DNA from: Clostridium sp.
Lineage (GTDB): Bacteria; Bacillota; Clostridia; Clostridiales; Clostridiaceae
Direction of reading: 5' to 3'
Assembly (NCBI RefSeq): GCF_018372875.1
Contig: NZ_JAHAIF010000010.1
Span: 1-64,000, forward strand
Length of the DNA: 64,000 nt
A program made the translations under genes and the position numbers. Numbering within the stretch: position 1 is the first letter of the stretch; each line of letters starts with the position of its first letter. Positions 35,949-45,159 of the stretch are shown here, piece by piece. The notes under the pieces are model-generated. The model was not told the origin of the DNA, did not search any database, and worked only from the letters and a program-made list of their open reading frames with translations.

Positions 35949-37283
35949 ATGTCAGAAGTAAAAAATCTAAAGTATTATATTGAAACATGGGGCTGTCAAA
36001 TGAATGAAGAAGACTCTGAAAAACTTTCAGGAATGCTTAAGAGAATTGGATATACAAAGACTGAAGCTAAAGAAGAAGCTTCAATTATTTTATTTAATAC
36101 ATGTTGCGTAAGAGAAAACGCTGAAAATAAAGTTTATGGAAATTTAGGGCTACTTAAGAAACTAAAGAAAAATAATCCTGATTTAGTTATAGGTATCTGT
36201 GGGTGCATGATGCAACAAAAGGGAATGGCTGATAAAATTTTAAAAGAATTCCCATATGTTGATATTATCTTCGGTACACATAACTCTTATAAGTTCCCTG
36301 AATACTTAAATAGAGTAAAGACAGAAGGGGTTCAAGTTAAAGAAATATTTGACAAAGAAACTGAAATTATTGAAGGTATTCCTGTAGATAGAGAAAGTTC
36401 AATAAAAGCATTTGTTACTATTATGTATGGATGTAACAACTTCTGTACTTACTGTGTAGTTCCTTATGTTAGAGGAAGAGAAAGAAGCAGAAAACCAGAA
36501 GAAATTGAAAAGGAAATTAAGGAACTTGTAGCTCAAGGGTATAAAGAAATCACTCTTCTTGGACAAAATGTTAACTCATATGGTAAGGGACTAGAAGAAG
36601 AAATAGATTTTGCAAAACTTCTTAGAAGAATTAATGAAATTGAAGGTCTTGAAAGAGTTAGATTTATGACATCTCATCCTAAGGACTTAACAGAAGATGT
36701 TATTATGGCTATTAAAGAGTGTGACAAGTTATGTGAACAAATTCATCTTCCAGTTCAAAGTGGTTCTGATGAAATCTTAAAGAAGATGAACAGACACTAT
36801 GATAGAGAAAAGTACATGAGCTTAATTAAGAAAATAAAGGAAGAAATTCCAGAGTGCTCAATAACAACAGATATTATTGTTGGATTCCCTGGAGAAACAG
36901 AAGAAAACTTCTTAGATACTTTAACTCTTTGTGAGGAAGTTGGATATGATTCAGCATTTACTTTCATTTACTCAAGAAGAAACCATACACCAGCTGACAG
37001 AATGGAAGATCAAGTTCCAGATGATGTTAAGCACGAAAGATTTAACAGATTAGTTGATGTTATTAATAAAGGTGTAATCAATGGAAATAAGGTTTATGAA
37101 GGTAGAACTGTTGAGGTTCTAGTTGAAGGACCATCTAAAAATGATGAAACTAAGTTAATGGGTAGAACAAGAAATGGTAGACTTGTAAACTTCCCAGGAG
37201 ATTCTTCTATGATTGGTAAGTTAGTTAATGTTCACATAAATAGAGCTCAACCATTCTCATTACTTGGAGAAATAGTAGAATAG
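35949..37283 (+). CDS. miaB: tRNA-2-methylthio-N6-isopentenyladenosine synthase
   Basis: 444-residue radical-SAM methylthiotransferase. It adds the methylthio group to i6A37 in tRNAs, the step after MiaA (encoded at 54768). The N-terminal cluster cysteines are C16 (WGCQMN), C52 (NTCCV) and C86 (GCMMQ); the radical-SAM cluster is C162-x3-C166-x2-C169. A TRAM domain ends the protein. The start ATG 35949 follows AAAGGAG by 6 nt; an upstream TTG at 35928 adds 7 residues without support. TATAAT at 35911-35916 is a likely -10 box. Confidence 0.95.
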   Translation: MSEVKNLKYYIETWGCQMNEEDSEKLSGMLKRIGYTKTEAKEEASIILFNTCCVRENAENKVYGNLGLLKKLKKNNPDLVIGICGCMMQQKGMADKILKEFPYVDIIFGTHNSYKFPEYLNRVKTEGVQVKEIFDKETEIIEGIPVDRESSIKAFVTIMYGCNNFCTYCVVPYVRGRERSRKPEEIEKEIKELVAQGYKEITLLGQNVNSYGKGLEEEIDFAKLLRRINEIEGLERVRFMTSHPKDLTEDVIMAIKECDKLCEQIHLPVQSGSDEILKKMNRHYDREKYMSLIKKIKEEIPECSITTDIIVGFPGETEENFLDTLTLCEEVGYDSAFTFIYSRRNHTPADRMEDQVPDDVKHERFNRLVDVINKGVINGNKVYEGRTVEVLVEGPSKNDETKLMGRTRNGRLVNFPGDSSMIGKLVNVHINRAQPFSLLGEIVE

Positions 37284-37289
37284 TTTATT

Positions 37290-37317
37290 AGAAACTGCTT
37301 TTGCAGTTTCTTTTTTA
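37290..37317 (+). terminator. Rho-independent terminator of miaB
   Basis: Perfect stem AGAAACTGC / GCAGTTTCT with a TTTT loop and a T6 tail. Confidence 0.88.
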
Positions 37318-37406
37318 CTGTCTAGACCAATTATAAAATTTCAATTAGCTATAAATCAAAGGTATTATTACTTTTTCATATTAAAAAATATAAAATAAAG
37401 GATAGT

Positions 37407-37515
37407 AATTTTATAATTTCCTTACCTTTAGTACGGGTGGGGGGGATATTTATTTTGATGTGACTTGGAGCTTGCGACGGAACAAGTAAAATAAATATAC
37501 ACCCAACCTTTTTTA
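37407..37515 (+). repeat. Dispersed hairpin element, copy 2
   Basis: Arms GATATTTATTTT (37445-37456) and AAAATAAATAT (37488-37498) enclose GATGTGACTT and AACAAG, followed by T6. A 25-nt upstream stretch (ATTTTATAATTTCCTTACC and TTTAGTA) is nearly identical to copy 3. It lies after miaB's own terminator and before a lipoprotein gene. Confidence 0.7.
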
Positions 37516-37582
37516 TTATGAATCATTATTTTGAAGTTTCTTAAATATTAATACTGTATAATTATTATTTAGGAGAACGAGT

Positions 37583-38644
37583 ATGAAGAAAAAAATCGTT
37601 TATGCTTTGCTTTGTATATTTGCATTATTTCTAGTAGCTTGTGGAACCAATAAAACTAGTGAGGGTACTAAAGTAAACAAAATTAATATTAAATTTAACT
37701 TAGATGAAAATTTAGGTGTTGAAGGATACAAAGAGATAAATAGTATTACAACAGACATTGATGGCGATGGGGTTGGAGATATTATAAAACTACTTGAGAA
37801 TGATGATCTTAATTCCAAAAGGACTTATATTCAGATAATAGATGGAAGTAATAATAGAACGCTCTATGTTAAGGAAGTAGACCCTATGAGCATAGAAGTA
37901 GCTGATGCACAAGACACTACTGGAGATAAGATAAAGGATATTTTAATAAATGTACAAGGTGGTGGGGCAAGTCACTATTCTCTTCTTTTTTATTATAAAG
38001 ATGGTGAATATGTAGTAGCAGATGAGGATGTTCCAAAGTATAATAAGGGCTTTTTAAGTGATTATTCTTATTATGTTATGGATACCAAAAGTTATAATTA
38101 TTATAAATATAAGATTCCTGATGATAAAAAGAACTTTTATATAGAAAATGGATTTTATGATAAGTATGGAGCTACTAACAAGGAAGATAATTATACTCAA
38201 GAGTCCAATGGTAGTATTTTAAAGGATGTAGATGGTGACAATGTATATGAGCTTTTAAATAGGTTTTCCTTAAGGGATGCATCAACTAATGATAAAATTA
38301 TGGATGTTGTAGAGGTAATGAAATATGAAAATGGTATATTTAAGCTAATAGAGGTTAAAGGAGATGAAAAGAACCTAACCCATAATGATTTTAGTGGTTT
38401 ATCTATAGAAGATATTAAGTATAGAATTTATGACGTTACAGGTAAAACTCCAAAAGAGGTTGACTACACATATACAGAGGATGATTTAAAGCTACCAGAA
38501 AACATAAAAAATGATTATTATAAATTCTATGTGGTTTATAATAGTCCTGATGGAGGAATGCAAGCAGATTGGTTGCTTCTAGTTAATAAGGAAACTCTTA
38601 AGATGTATAAATACTATCCTGATGATAAAATATTTCCATTGTAG
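37583..38644 (+). CDS. Lipoprotein with calcium-loop-like (FG-GAP/VCBS-type) repeats
   Basis: 353 residues. A lipoprotein signal peptide ends at LVAC (C20). Three aspartate-rich loops occur: DIDGDGVGD, DTTGDKIKD and DVDGDNVYE, resembling the calcium-binding loops of FG-GAP/VCBS repeats. No enzymatic motif is visible. The ribosome binding site AGGAGAACGAGT precedes the ATG. Role unknown, presumably at the cell surface. Confidence 0.75.
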   Translation: MKKKIVYALLCIFALFLVACGTNKTSEGTKVNKINIKFNLDENLGVEGYKEINSITTDIDGDGVGDIIKLLENDDLNSKRTYIQIIDGSNNRTLYVKEVDPMSIEVADAQDTTGDKIKDILINVQGGGASHYSLLFYYKDGEYVVADEDVPKYNKGFLSDYSYYVMDTKSYNYYKYKIPDDKKNFYIENGFYDKYGATNKEDNYTQESNGSILKDVDGDNVYELLNRFSLRDASTNDKIMDVVEVMKYENGIFKLIEVKGDEKNLTHNDFSGLSIEDIKYRIYDVTGKTPKEVDYTYTEDDLKLPENIKNDYYKFYVVYNSPDGGMQADWLLLVNKETLKMYKYYPDDKIFPL

Positions 38645-38680
38645 ACAGTACTAAAATTTAAGATAAAACGTGTTAAAATA

Positions 38681-38689
38681 TGGTATAAT
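38681..38689 (+). promoter_or_regulatory. Extended -10 promoter of the SatD gene
   Basis: TGGTATAAT, an extended -10 box, lies 29 nt before the SatD start. The -35 region is weak. Confidence 0.55.
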
Positions 38690-38717
38690 TTAAGAAAAAC
38701 GAAGTGGTGATAAGAAA

Positions 38718-39431
38718 ATGATATGCAGTGTTATAAATATGGATATTGTTAATTCTCGCGGAATTAATAATAGAATCCAAATTCAAAATATAATTAAAAA
38801 TTATTTAAATACCCTTAGCAATAAGTATAAGAAGGAACTTTTAAGTCCTATAACAATAACCTTAGGGGATGAATGGCAAATTGTACTTAAAGATATTTCT
38901 AAAAGCTACACTATAATTACTGAGGTTAATGAATTTTTAAATAATTATCACATTAAAACCTACTCAGGTATAGGTATTGGTAGTATTAGTACAGAGATTT
39001 ATAATAATAGCTCTAATATGGATGGAGAAGCCTTTATAAATGCAAGAAATGCCATAAATATAGCTAAAAAATCTGGAGATACAATTAAGTCTAAGGTAAA
39101 TAGAGTTTATTTAAATGAGTATTCTATAATGGAAAAGGATGAAGTTGCTATATCATTAGTAAGTGATGGGGATTATTCTACAGTACAGATAGGCTATATT
39201 ATTAATGCTTTAATTGAGAATACGGAGATATTAATTAATAAAGTAACTCCTAAACAGTGGGTGGTTATTAAGAGTTACAGAGAGGCCGGATCATATAAAA
39301 AGATGGTTGAAGATGGGGTATCAAACTCAAAATCTGATATATCTCAAAAGTTAAATTCAGCTGAGTTCTTTGTAATAGAAAAAAATATAAAGCTTATAGA
39401 AAAACTATTTGGTAATTATAGGGGAGTATAG
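38718..39431 (+). CDS. SatD-family protein, cyclase-like N-terminal fold with C-terminal HTH
   Basis: 237 residues. SatD was named from the streptococcal secretion/acid tolerance locus; its activity is not established. The N-terminal part shows a pattern like class III nucleotidyl cyclases: an aspartate early in the first strand (D9, MDIVNSR), GDEW at 50-53, GIGIGSI near 80 and DGEAFINARNAINIAK near 100. The last 75 residues (TPKQWVVIKSYREAGSYKKM) read like a sigma-like helix-turn-helix. The cyclase reading is inference. The next gene starts 3 nt after its stop, so the two are translated together. A good ribosome binding site (AAGTGGTGATAAG) is present. Confidence 0.8.
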   Translation: MICSVINMDIVNSRGINNRIQIQNIIKNYLNTLSNKYKKELLSPITITLGDEWQIVLKDISKSYTIITEVNEFLNNYHIKTYSGIGIGSISTEIYNNSSNMDGEAFINARNAINIAKKSGDTIKSKVNRVYLNEYSIMEKDEVAISLVSDGDYSTVQIGYIINALIENTEILINKVTPKQWVVIKSYREAGSYKKMVEDGVSNSKSDISQKLNSAEFFVIEKNIKLIEKLFGNYRGV

Positions 39432-39433
39432 TT

Positions 39434-40234
39434 ATGTATTTTACATTGTTTTTAATGTCATTAATATCCCATATACTTGGGGATTTTGTGTTTCAAAGTG
39501 ATAAAATAGTTAAAGGAAGAGAAGGGGCAAACAATGTTAAATATAAATGGTATACAAGTTCAACAAGATATAATCTTATACATGCATTTATTCATGGTAT
39601 TATATTCATACTTTTAACATGGATAGTTATTTATACCTCTACAATAACATTGTATAATTACTTTTTTTATGCAATAGCCATACTTTTTATTCATTTTATT
39701 ATAGATTACGGAAAGTCTTGTTATAAGATTGTTATGGAGAAACTGCCCTTTAAAATTGAAAATGTAGTATTATTTATTTTAGATCAGTTTCTTCATTTTT
39801 TATCATTATATATAATATTCATTGCATTTAATAATATTAGTTTTAAGGATTTTCTTCAATATATTCATTCGCTCTATAGCCAAGCTATCCCTTATAATAA
39901 TTTTCTATCAATAGTATTTATAATACTCTTTTGTAGTTATGGAGTAGGATATTTTTCTAAATTTTTATTAAAAAGTATTGGTAGAAATAGTTCTCAACAT
40001 GATGAAGGAGCTAAAAATGGTGGCTTTATAATAGGAATTTGTGAAAGATTATTTATTATGATATCGGTTGTTTGCTCTCAGTATGGTTTAATTGCAGTTA
40101 TTTTAACCTTAAAATCAATTGCAAGGTTTAAGAAGTTTTCAGAGGATTACTTTGTGGAATGCTTTATTGTAGGAACTTTAGTAAGTTTAGTTACTGCATT
40201 TATTGGAGGTATTCTCATTTACAATTTAATTTAG
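39434..40234 (+). CDS. DUF3307 membrane protein, partner of SatD
   Basis: 266 residues with about seven hydrophobic segments. The DUF3307 signature S-H-I-L-G-D-F-V-F-Q lies near residue 12, and conserved histidines recur (HAFIHG, HFIID). The gene starts 3 nt after the SatD stop, with GGGGAG just before it, so coupled expression is likely. DUF3307 genes are commonly next to SatD genes, which supports a joint role; the function is unknown. Confidence 0.82.
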   Translation: MYFTLFLMSLISHILGDFVFQSDKIVKGREGANNVKYKWYTSSTRYNLIHAFIHGIIFILLTWIVIYTSTITLYNYFFYAIAILFIHFIIDYGKSCYKIVMEKLPFKIENVVLFILDQFLHFLSLYIIFIAFNNISFKDFLQYIHSLYSQAIPYNNFLSIVFIILFCSYGVGYFSKFLLKSIGRNSSQHDEGAKNGGFIIGICERLFIMISVVCSQYGLIAVILTLKSIARFKKFSEDYFVECFIVGTLVSLVTAFIGGILIYNLI

Positions 40235-40241
40235 ATATATA

Positions 40242-40275
40242 AAAGCTAGGAATAAATATTGTTATTCTTAGCTTT
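40242..40275. terminator. Bidirectional terminator overlapping the minus-strand stop codon
   Basis: AAAGCTAGGAATAA pairs with TTATTCTTAGCTTT with one wobble. The stem contains the stop codon and last codons of the half-length SatD gene. Confidence 0.8.
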
Positions 40276-40614
40276 ATTTAATTCAGCTCTAGCTCTTATA
40301 AAAGCTTCACCATCTAAACAATTTGTTGGTAAAGAGAAATCCTTTATAGATATATCACCAATTCCAACTCCAAAATAAAAAGATATATTAGAGGGCAGCC
40401 TCTTTTTAAAAAAGTTTTTAATATCTAAATCTGGTGCATCCTTTACTAATAGACCTTCCCATTCATCACCACAGGTAATACAAAAAGGACTTACTATATA
40501 TTCCTTAAAAATTGTATTACAATCATCTATTAACTGTAATAGATTTTTCTGTAGTTCTTCTCTATTTTGAATTTTTCTTGAATCCTTTATATCAAATATA
40601 AGTGCCTTATACAT
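40246..40614 (-). CDS. Half-length SatD paralogue (cyclase-like domain only)
   Basis: 122 residues, convergent with the SatD/DUF3307 pair. It keeps the pattern of the SatD N-terminal domain: IFDIKDSR at 6-13, GDEWEG at 49-54, GVGIGDI near 82 and LDGEAFIRARAELNKAK near 100. The C-terminal helix-turn-helix is absent; the last residues NNNIYS are encoded inside a terminator stem. It may be a functional single-domain version or the truncated product of a duplication. No obvious ribosome binding site beyond GGAGG at 40620. Confidence 0.72.
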   Translation of the reverse strand: MYKALIFDIKDSRKIQNREELQKNLLQLIDDCNTIFKEYIVSPFCITCGDEWEGLLVKDAPDLDIKNFFKKRLPSNISFYFGVGIGDISIKDFSLPTNCLDGEAFIRARAELNKAKNNNIYS

Positions 40615-40680
40615 AAATCCTCCATAGAAAATAATAACAAGAGTTAATTTACTTTTATAAATCGCGTTGGGGTTAATGAT

Positions 40681-40721
40681 ATTTTATTAACTTTTAGAGA
40701 GTTAATAAAATTTTATTAACT
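40681..40721 (+). promoter_or_regulatory. Palindrome array, candidate operator
   Basis: ATTTTATTAACT (40681-40692) pairs with AGTTAATAAAAT (40700-40711), and 40700-40721 is itself a perfect 22-bp palindrome. It lies between the half-length SatD and SNF2 genes, which diverge, so either could be controlled. Confidence 0.4.
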
Positions 40722-40852
40722 GTTTGTTTTATAACATTTTATGAAATTGGGAGTGTTTTGCTATTAGAATTAAAATCTATAGAAGTTAGACATAGGAACT
40801 TAAGTTCTGTTATTATATAATTAGATTAATCTAAAGAGAATGTGGTGATTAA

Positions 40853-43800
40853 ATGTTAAAACAAGATTTAATAGAGGGCTTTAATAGAAGTACCTGTGGT
40901 AAAAATGAAAAAGATGGGGAACGAGTATTAAAAAATGATTTGATTTCAGATTTAAATTATGAAGGTGATAAGGATAAAATAGTTCTTATTAGTTCAGTTA
41001 TTTCTGAAGATTTATATAGTCAGTATTCTTGCAAGTTGGATATAGATAAAAAAAACAATGAAGTAATATTTTCGCATTGTAGCTGTAATACCTTTGAGAA
41101 GAAGAATAGTAAGAGGGGATATTGTTGCAAACATCTAGTGGCTACTTTCTATAAGTTCATTAACTCCTTAGATGAAGATCCAAGCATAAAGGATGAGCTT
41201 GGATTAACAGATGCTAAAGAGAATATTGTAAGGAAAACAGAAAGTTCTATATTAGATTTACTACTTGGTGAAGAGAAAAAAAAGGATAAGATAAAGATAG
41301 AGGTTATACTTAATAAAATACAATGGACAGGAAAGCTAGGAGCAGAATTTAAAATAGGTCTTGAAGGAATGAAGTCTAACAAGCTTTATACATTAAAGGA
41401 TATAGATGCCTTTTTAGTAGCTCTTTATAATAGAATATCTATACCTTATGGCAAGGATTATATCTTTAACATAAAGGAGCAAAGACTTACTTCATCTACT
41501 AAAAGATTAATAAGCTTCATTGAGTTATTAAAGGAAATTGATTTGTCATCTAATTCTTTTAGAAAGGTTAATGAAAAGCTTGTGTCAGGAAAACAAATTA
41601 CTATACCTAAAGCTCTTTTAAGAGAATTTATGACTATAATTAAAGATTTTAGAGTATATTTAGGAAACGGATTCTATTCTAGAATTATAGAAACAGAAAT
41701 TTTAGAGGAAAATATTCCTCTTCCTATGAATTTAAAGGATTTGGGAAATTTAATTAAGCTTGAGGCTCCTCGTGGTATTCCAGAATCTTTAAATGATTCA
41801 AATGATGTATTTATGTTTAATACTACAATATACCTTCCATCCTATGATCAAATTGAATCAATAACTCCTTATTTAGAAGCTTTTAATCATGGAAACTCCG
41901 TATTCTTTACAATGGATGAAGAAGAAAGGGTGCTAAGAGACTTAATACCTTCTATGCAAAAGGTTAGTGATGATATTGAATTATCTAAATCCTTAAGTAA
42001 TAAGGTGGTTATAGCACCAGTATCTTTTAAGTTCTATTTTGATAAAAGTGATGATATATTTCTTACCTTAAAGGTTTGTTATGATAAATATGAATTTAAC
42101 TATTTTCATAATCTAAAGGATAAGGTTATATATAGGGATAGTACTAAGGAGGAAAAGTTAGTAAGAAAACTTAGAGAATTAGGTTTTGAGGAAGTTAATG
42201 AAACTTTTAGATTCTTTAAGGATGATGAGTACATATTTAAATTTTTCAAAGAAGATATCCTAGAGCTTCATGAATATGGCGAAATATTTTACTCAGATAG
42301 GTTTACTGGTATAAAGAACCTTTCTTCTAATTCTTTTAAAGGAGAAGTTAGAAAAGGAAAATATGATTATTTTGAATTTAAATTTAAGTTAGATGATATA
42401 AAGGAAGATGAAACCACAAATATTTTAAGGGCCTTTAGAGATAGCAAAAAGTTTTATAAACTTTCAAGTGGAGAGTTTTTGGACTTAGAAGAAATAGAAC
42501 TTAACAAGCTTCTTAAACTATTAGATTCTTTAAATGAAGATAAAGAAATTAGTGAAAACACAATAGAGTTTAATAAGAATAAGGGTATGTATGTTGAGGA
42601 TTATCTACAAGACAATGAAATAACATATGTAAAGGGCAGAAGAGGATTAAAATCCCTAAAAACTACCCTAGGAAAGCTAAAGGGAAAAGAGTTTCCTATT
42701 CCAGAATGTATAAATGCTAATTTAAGAGAGTACCAAAGAATTGGTTATTCATGGCTTAAGACTCTTGATTACTTAGGTTTTGGCGGAATACTTGGAGATG
42801 AGATGGGACTTGGAAAGACTCTTCAAACTATTACCTTCCTTTCTTCAAATGAAAAGGCTTTAAGTTTAATAGTAGCTCCAACATCATTAGTTTATAACTG
42901 GTATAAAGAATTTAAAAAGTTTGCTCCTAATATGAAGGTTGGAATACTACATAGTAATAGGGAAGAGAGAGAATATATATTAAAAAACAGAGAAAAATAT
43001 GATGTTTTAATTACAACCTATAACCTAATAAAAAGAGACCTTGACCTTTATAAAGAAATAGAGTTTGACTATTGTATTTTAGATGAAGCTCAAAATATAA
43101 AGAATTCATCATCTCAAAATGCTAAGTCAGTAAAAAGCATTAAATCAAAGAACAGATTTGCTTTAACTGGTACCCCAATTGAAAACTCACTTATGGAGTT
43201 ATGGAGTATTTTTGATTTTATTATGCCTGGATATCTTTATGATGAAAAGAAGTTTGCTACAAGGTATCATAGAAGGCTTGAGGAGGATGAATGCTTAATT
43301 AAAGATTTAAACAGATTAATTAAGCCTTTTATACTTAGAAGATACAAGAGAGATGTTATTAAGGAACTTCCTGATAAAATTGAAAACAAATTAATAGTAC
43401 CTCTTGATGATGAACAACTTAAGGTTTATTCAACCTATGTTAAGTATATTCAAGATATAATTGAAAAGAAGGTTGAAAATGATGAATTTGCAAAAAGTAA
43501 AATTGAGATATTGTCATATATTACAAAACTTAGACAGATATGTTTAGACCCTTCAGTTGTTATGGAGGATTACAAAGGGGGAAGTGGTAAGATAGATGCA
43601 CTTTTAGAAACTGTTAGTCAAAGCATAGATGAAGGTCATAAAATTCTCGTATTCTCCCAATTTTCATCAGTGCTTAATAATATTTCTAAGGCATTTAAAG
43701 AAAATGGAATAACCTATTGTTATCTAGATGGCTCAACACCAATGAAGACAAGAAACAAGCTTGTAGAAGACTTTAATAATGATGATACATCAGTATTTTT

Positions 43801-44104
43801 AATTTCTCTTAAAGCCGGAGGTACAGGATTAAACCTAACTAGTGCAGATATAGTTATCCATTTTGATCCATGGTGGAACCCAGCTGTAGAGGAGCAAGCT
43901 ACTGATAGAGCACACAGAATAGGACAAAAAAATGTAGTTGAAGTAATAAAAATGATTTCAGAAGGAACAATAGAAGAAAAGATTATATCTCTTCAGGAAG
44001 AAAAGAAAAATTTAATAGATAAAGTGGTAGGTAAGGATATAGAACTTGGTGAAAATATTAGCAATTTAGATGAAGAAGATATCCTATCACTTTTCAAGAG
44101 ATAA
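40853..44104 (+). CDS. SNF2-family helicase/ATPase with SWIM zinc finger
   Basis: 1083 residues. A SWIM zinc finger (C76-x-C78...C92-x-H94) lies near the N-terminus, followed by a bacterial SNF2-associated region and the two RecA-like lobes. Motif I is GDEMGLGKT (K655), motif II is DEAQ (744-747, a DExQ variant), and the C-lobe has LKAGGTGLNL and DRAHRIGQ. It moves along double-stranded DNA or remodels protein-DNA complexes; its partner is unknown. The ribosome binding site is GTGGTG. Ends at a terminator. Confidence 0.93.
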   Translation: MLKQDLIEGFNRSTCGKNEKDGERVLKNDLISDLNYEGDKDKIVLISSVISEDLYSQYSCKLDIDKKNNEVIFSHCSCNTFEKKNSKRGYCCKHLVATFYKFINSLDEDPSIKDELGLTDAKENIVRKTESSILDLLLGEEKKKDKIKIEVILNKIQWTGKLGAEFKIGLEGMKSNKLYTLKDIDAFLVALYNRISIPYGKDYIFNIKEQRLTSSTKRLISFIELLKEIDLSSNSFRKVNEKLVSGKQITIPKALLREFMTIIKDFRVYLGNGFYSRIIETEILEENIPLPMNLKDLGNLIKLEAPRGIPESLNDSNDVFMFNTTIYLPSYDQIESITPYLEAFNHGNSVFFTMDEEERVLRDLIPSMQKVSDDIELSKSLSNKVVIAPVSFKFYFDKSDDIFLTLKVCYDKYEFNYFHNLKDKVIYRDSTKEEKLVRKLRELGFEEVNETFRFFKDDEYIFKFFKEDILELHEYGEIFYSDRFTGIKNLSSNSFKGEVRKGKYDYFEFKFKLDDIKEDETTNILRAFRDSKKFYKLSSGEFLDLEEIELNKLLKLLDSLNEDKEISENTIEFNKNKGMYVEDYLQDNEITYVKGRRGLKSLKTTLGKLKGKEFPIPECINANLREYQRIGYSWLKTLDYLGFGGILGDEMGLGKTLQTITFLSSNEKALSLIVAPTSLVYNWYKEFKKFAPNMKVGILHSNREEREYILKNREKYDVLITTYNLIKRDLDLYKEIEFDYCILDEAQNIKNSSSQNAKSVKSIKSKNRFALTGTPIENSLMELWSIFDFIMPGYLYDEKKFATRYHRRLEEDECLIKDLNRLIKPFILRRYKRDVIKELPDKIENKLIVPLDDEQLKVYSTYVKYIQDIIEKKVENDEFAKSKIEILSYITKLRQICLDPSVVMEDYKGGSGKIDALLETVSQSIDEGHKILVFSQFSSVLNNISKAFKENGITYCYLDGSTPMKTRNKLVEDFNNDDTSVFLISLKAGGTGLNLTSADIVIHFDPWWNPAVEEQATDRAHRIGQKNVVEVIKMISEGTIEEKIISLQEEKKNLIDKVVGKDIELGENISNLDEEDILSLFKR

Positions 44105-44111
44105 ATATTTT

Positions 44112-44153
44112 GTAGCTGGCTATAAAAAATACAGATAGCCAGCTACTTGTTTT
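44112..44153 (+). terminator. Rho-independent terminator
   Basis: Perfect 12-bp stem GTAGCTGGCTAT / ATAGCCAGCTAC followed by T-rich sequence. Confidence 0.85.
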
Positions 44154-44236
44154 TCGTTTACAAATATCTTAAATTGTATATGAGTGATGTTTTGCAAAAT
44201 ATAAAATAAAAAATTAACAAAAAAAAGAGGATATCC

Positions 44237-45136
44237 ATGGAATATAATCAATTACGTTATGTTGTTGAAATAGTAGAAACAGGCAGTATATCAAAAGCTG
44301 CTTCCAATTTATATATTTCTCAACCTAATTTAAGTGCACAAATTAATTCTTTAGAAAATGAGTTAGGACGAATTATATTTGAGAGAACAAATAAAGGAGT
44401 TAAACTAACTACAGAAGGTAGGGAAATATATCATTATGCCAAGACCTTAGTAAATCAATTTGAACTAATAGAAAAGAAACTCTTATATGATCATAATGAC
44501 AATAAAATTAAGATAGCTTCATTTGGATCGTGTATAGTTAGAAGAAAATTCACAGACTTATGCGCTATATTTAAGAATAAGAACTATGAATTCATTTTAT
44601 ATGATGATAATTTTGATGATGCAATAGACAAACTAATTAATAGAGACGTAGATATAGCTTTTATACAATATAGCCACTATCAAGAGAAACACATTTTAAA
44701 GTATCTTGAAAATGAAGACTTAGAATTTGAAGAGCTTATTGAAGGTGAATTAAATATTCATGTAAATGAAAAATCCCTATTAAACCATAGAGAGTATATA
44801 TCTGTAGATGATTTAAATGGATTGTTTTGTGTAAAAAAACAGCAATTATTTAGAGGATTATTTAATTTAAATTATGAAGTTAAGGAACTTGGATTAGATA
44901 CAAACAAAAAGATAATTAGAGTAAATGATTCTAAAGCCTATGAAGACATACTGATAAACCTACCATCTTTCTCAGTATGTGTAGATTGGAAAACGGAATA
45001 TAATTTTAATGGCTATTTAAAAAGAATACCATTTAAGGATAAAAAGATTGTTATGAAATGTTCAGTAGTAAAAAGAAGAAATGAACTCTTAAAAGATGAA
45101 TTAAAATTATTAATAGAGGAAATAAAAGCTTTATAG
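44237..45136 (+). CDS. LysR-family transcriptional regulator
   Basis: 299 residues. The winged helix-turn-helix (residues 1-60: LRYVVEIVETGSISKAA, SNLYISQPNLSAQINSLE) is typical, followed by a ligand-binding domain. AGAGGATATCC precedes the ATG. The oxidoreductase gene starts 23 nt after its stop on the same strand, unlike the usual divergent layout, so the two may be co-transcribed. Its ligand is unknown. Confidence 0.9.
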   Translation: MEYNQLRYVVEIVETGSISKAASNLYISQPNLSAQINSLENELGRIIFERTNKGVKLTTEGREIYHYAKTLVNQFELIEKKLLYDHNDNKIKIASFGSCIVRRKFTDLCAIFKNKNYEFILYDDNFDDAIDKLINRDVDIAFIQYSHYQEKHILKYLENEDLEFEELIEGELNIHVNEKSLLNHREYISVDDLNGLFCVKKQQLFRGLFNLNYEVKELGLDTNKKIIRVNDSKAYEDILINLPSFSVCVDWKTEYNFNGYLKRIPFKDKKIVMKCSVVKRRNELLKDELKLLIEEIKAL

Positions 45137-45159
45137 TTAAGTAATAGGGGGATATACAA

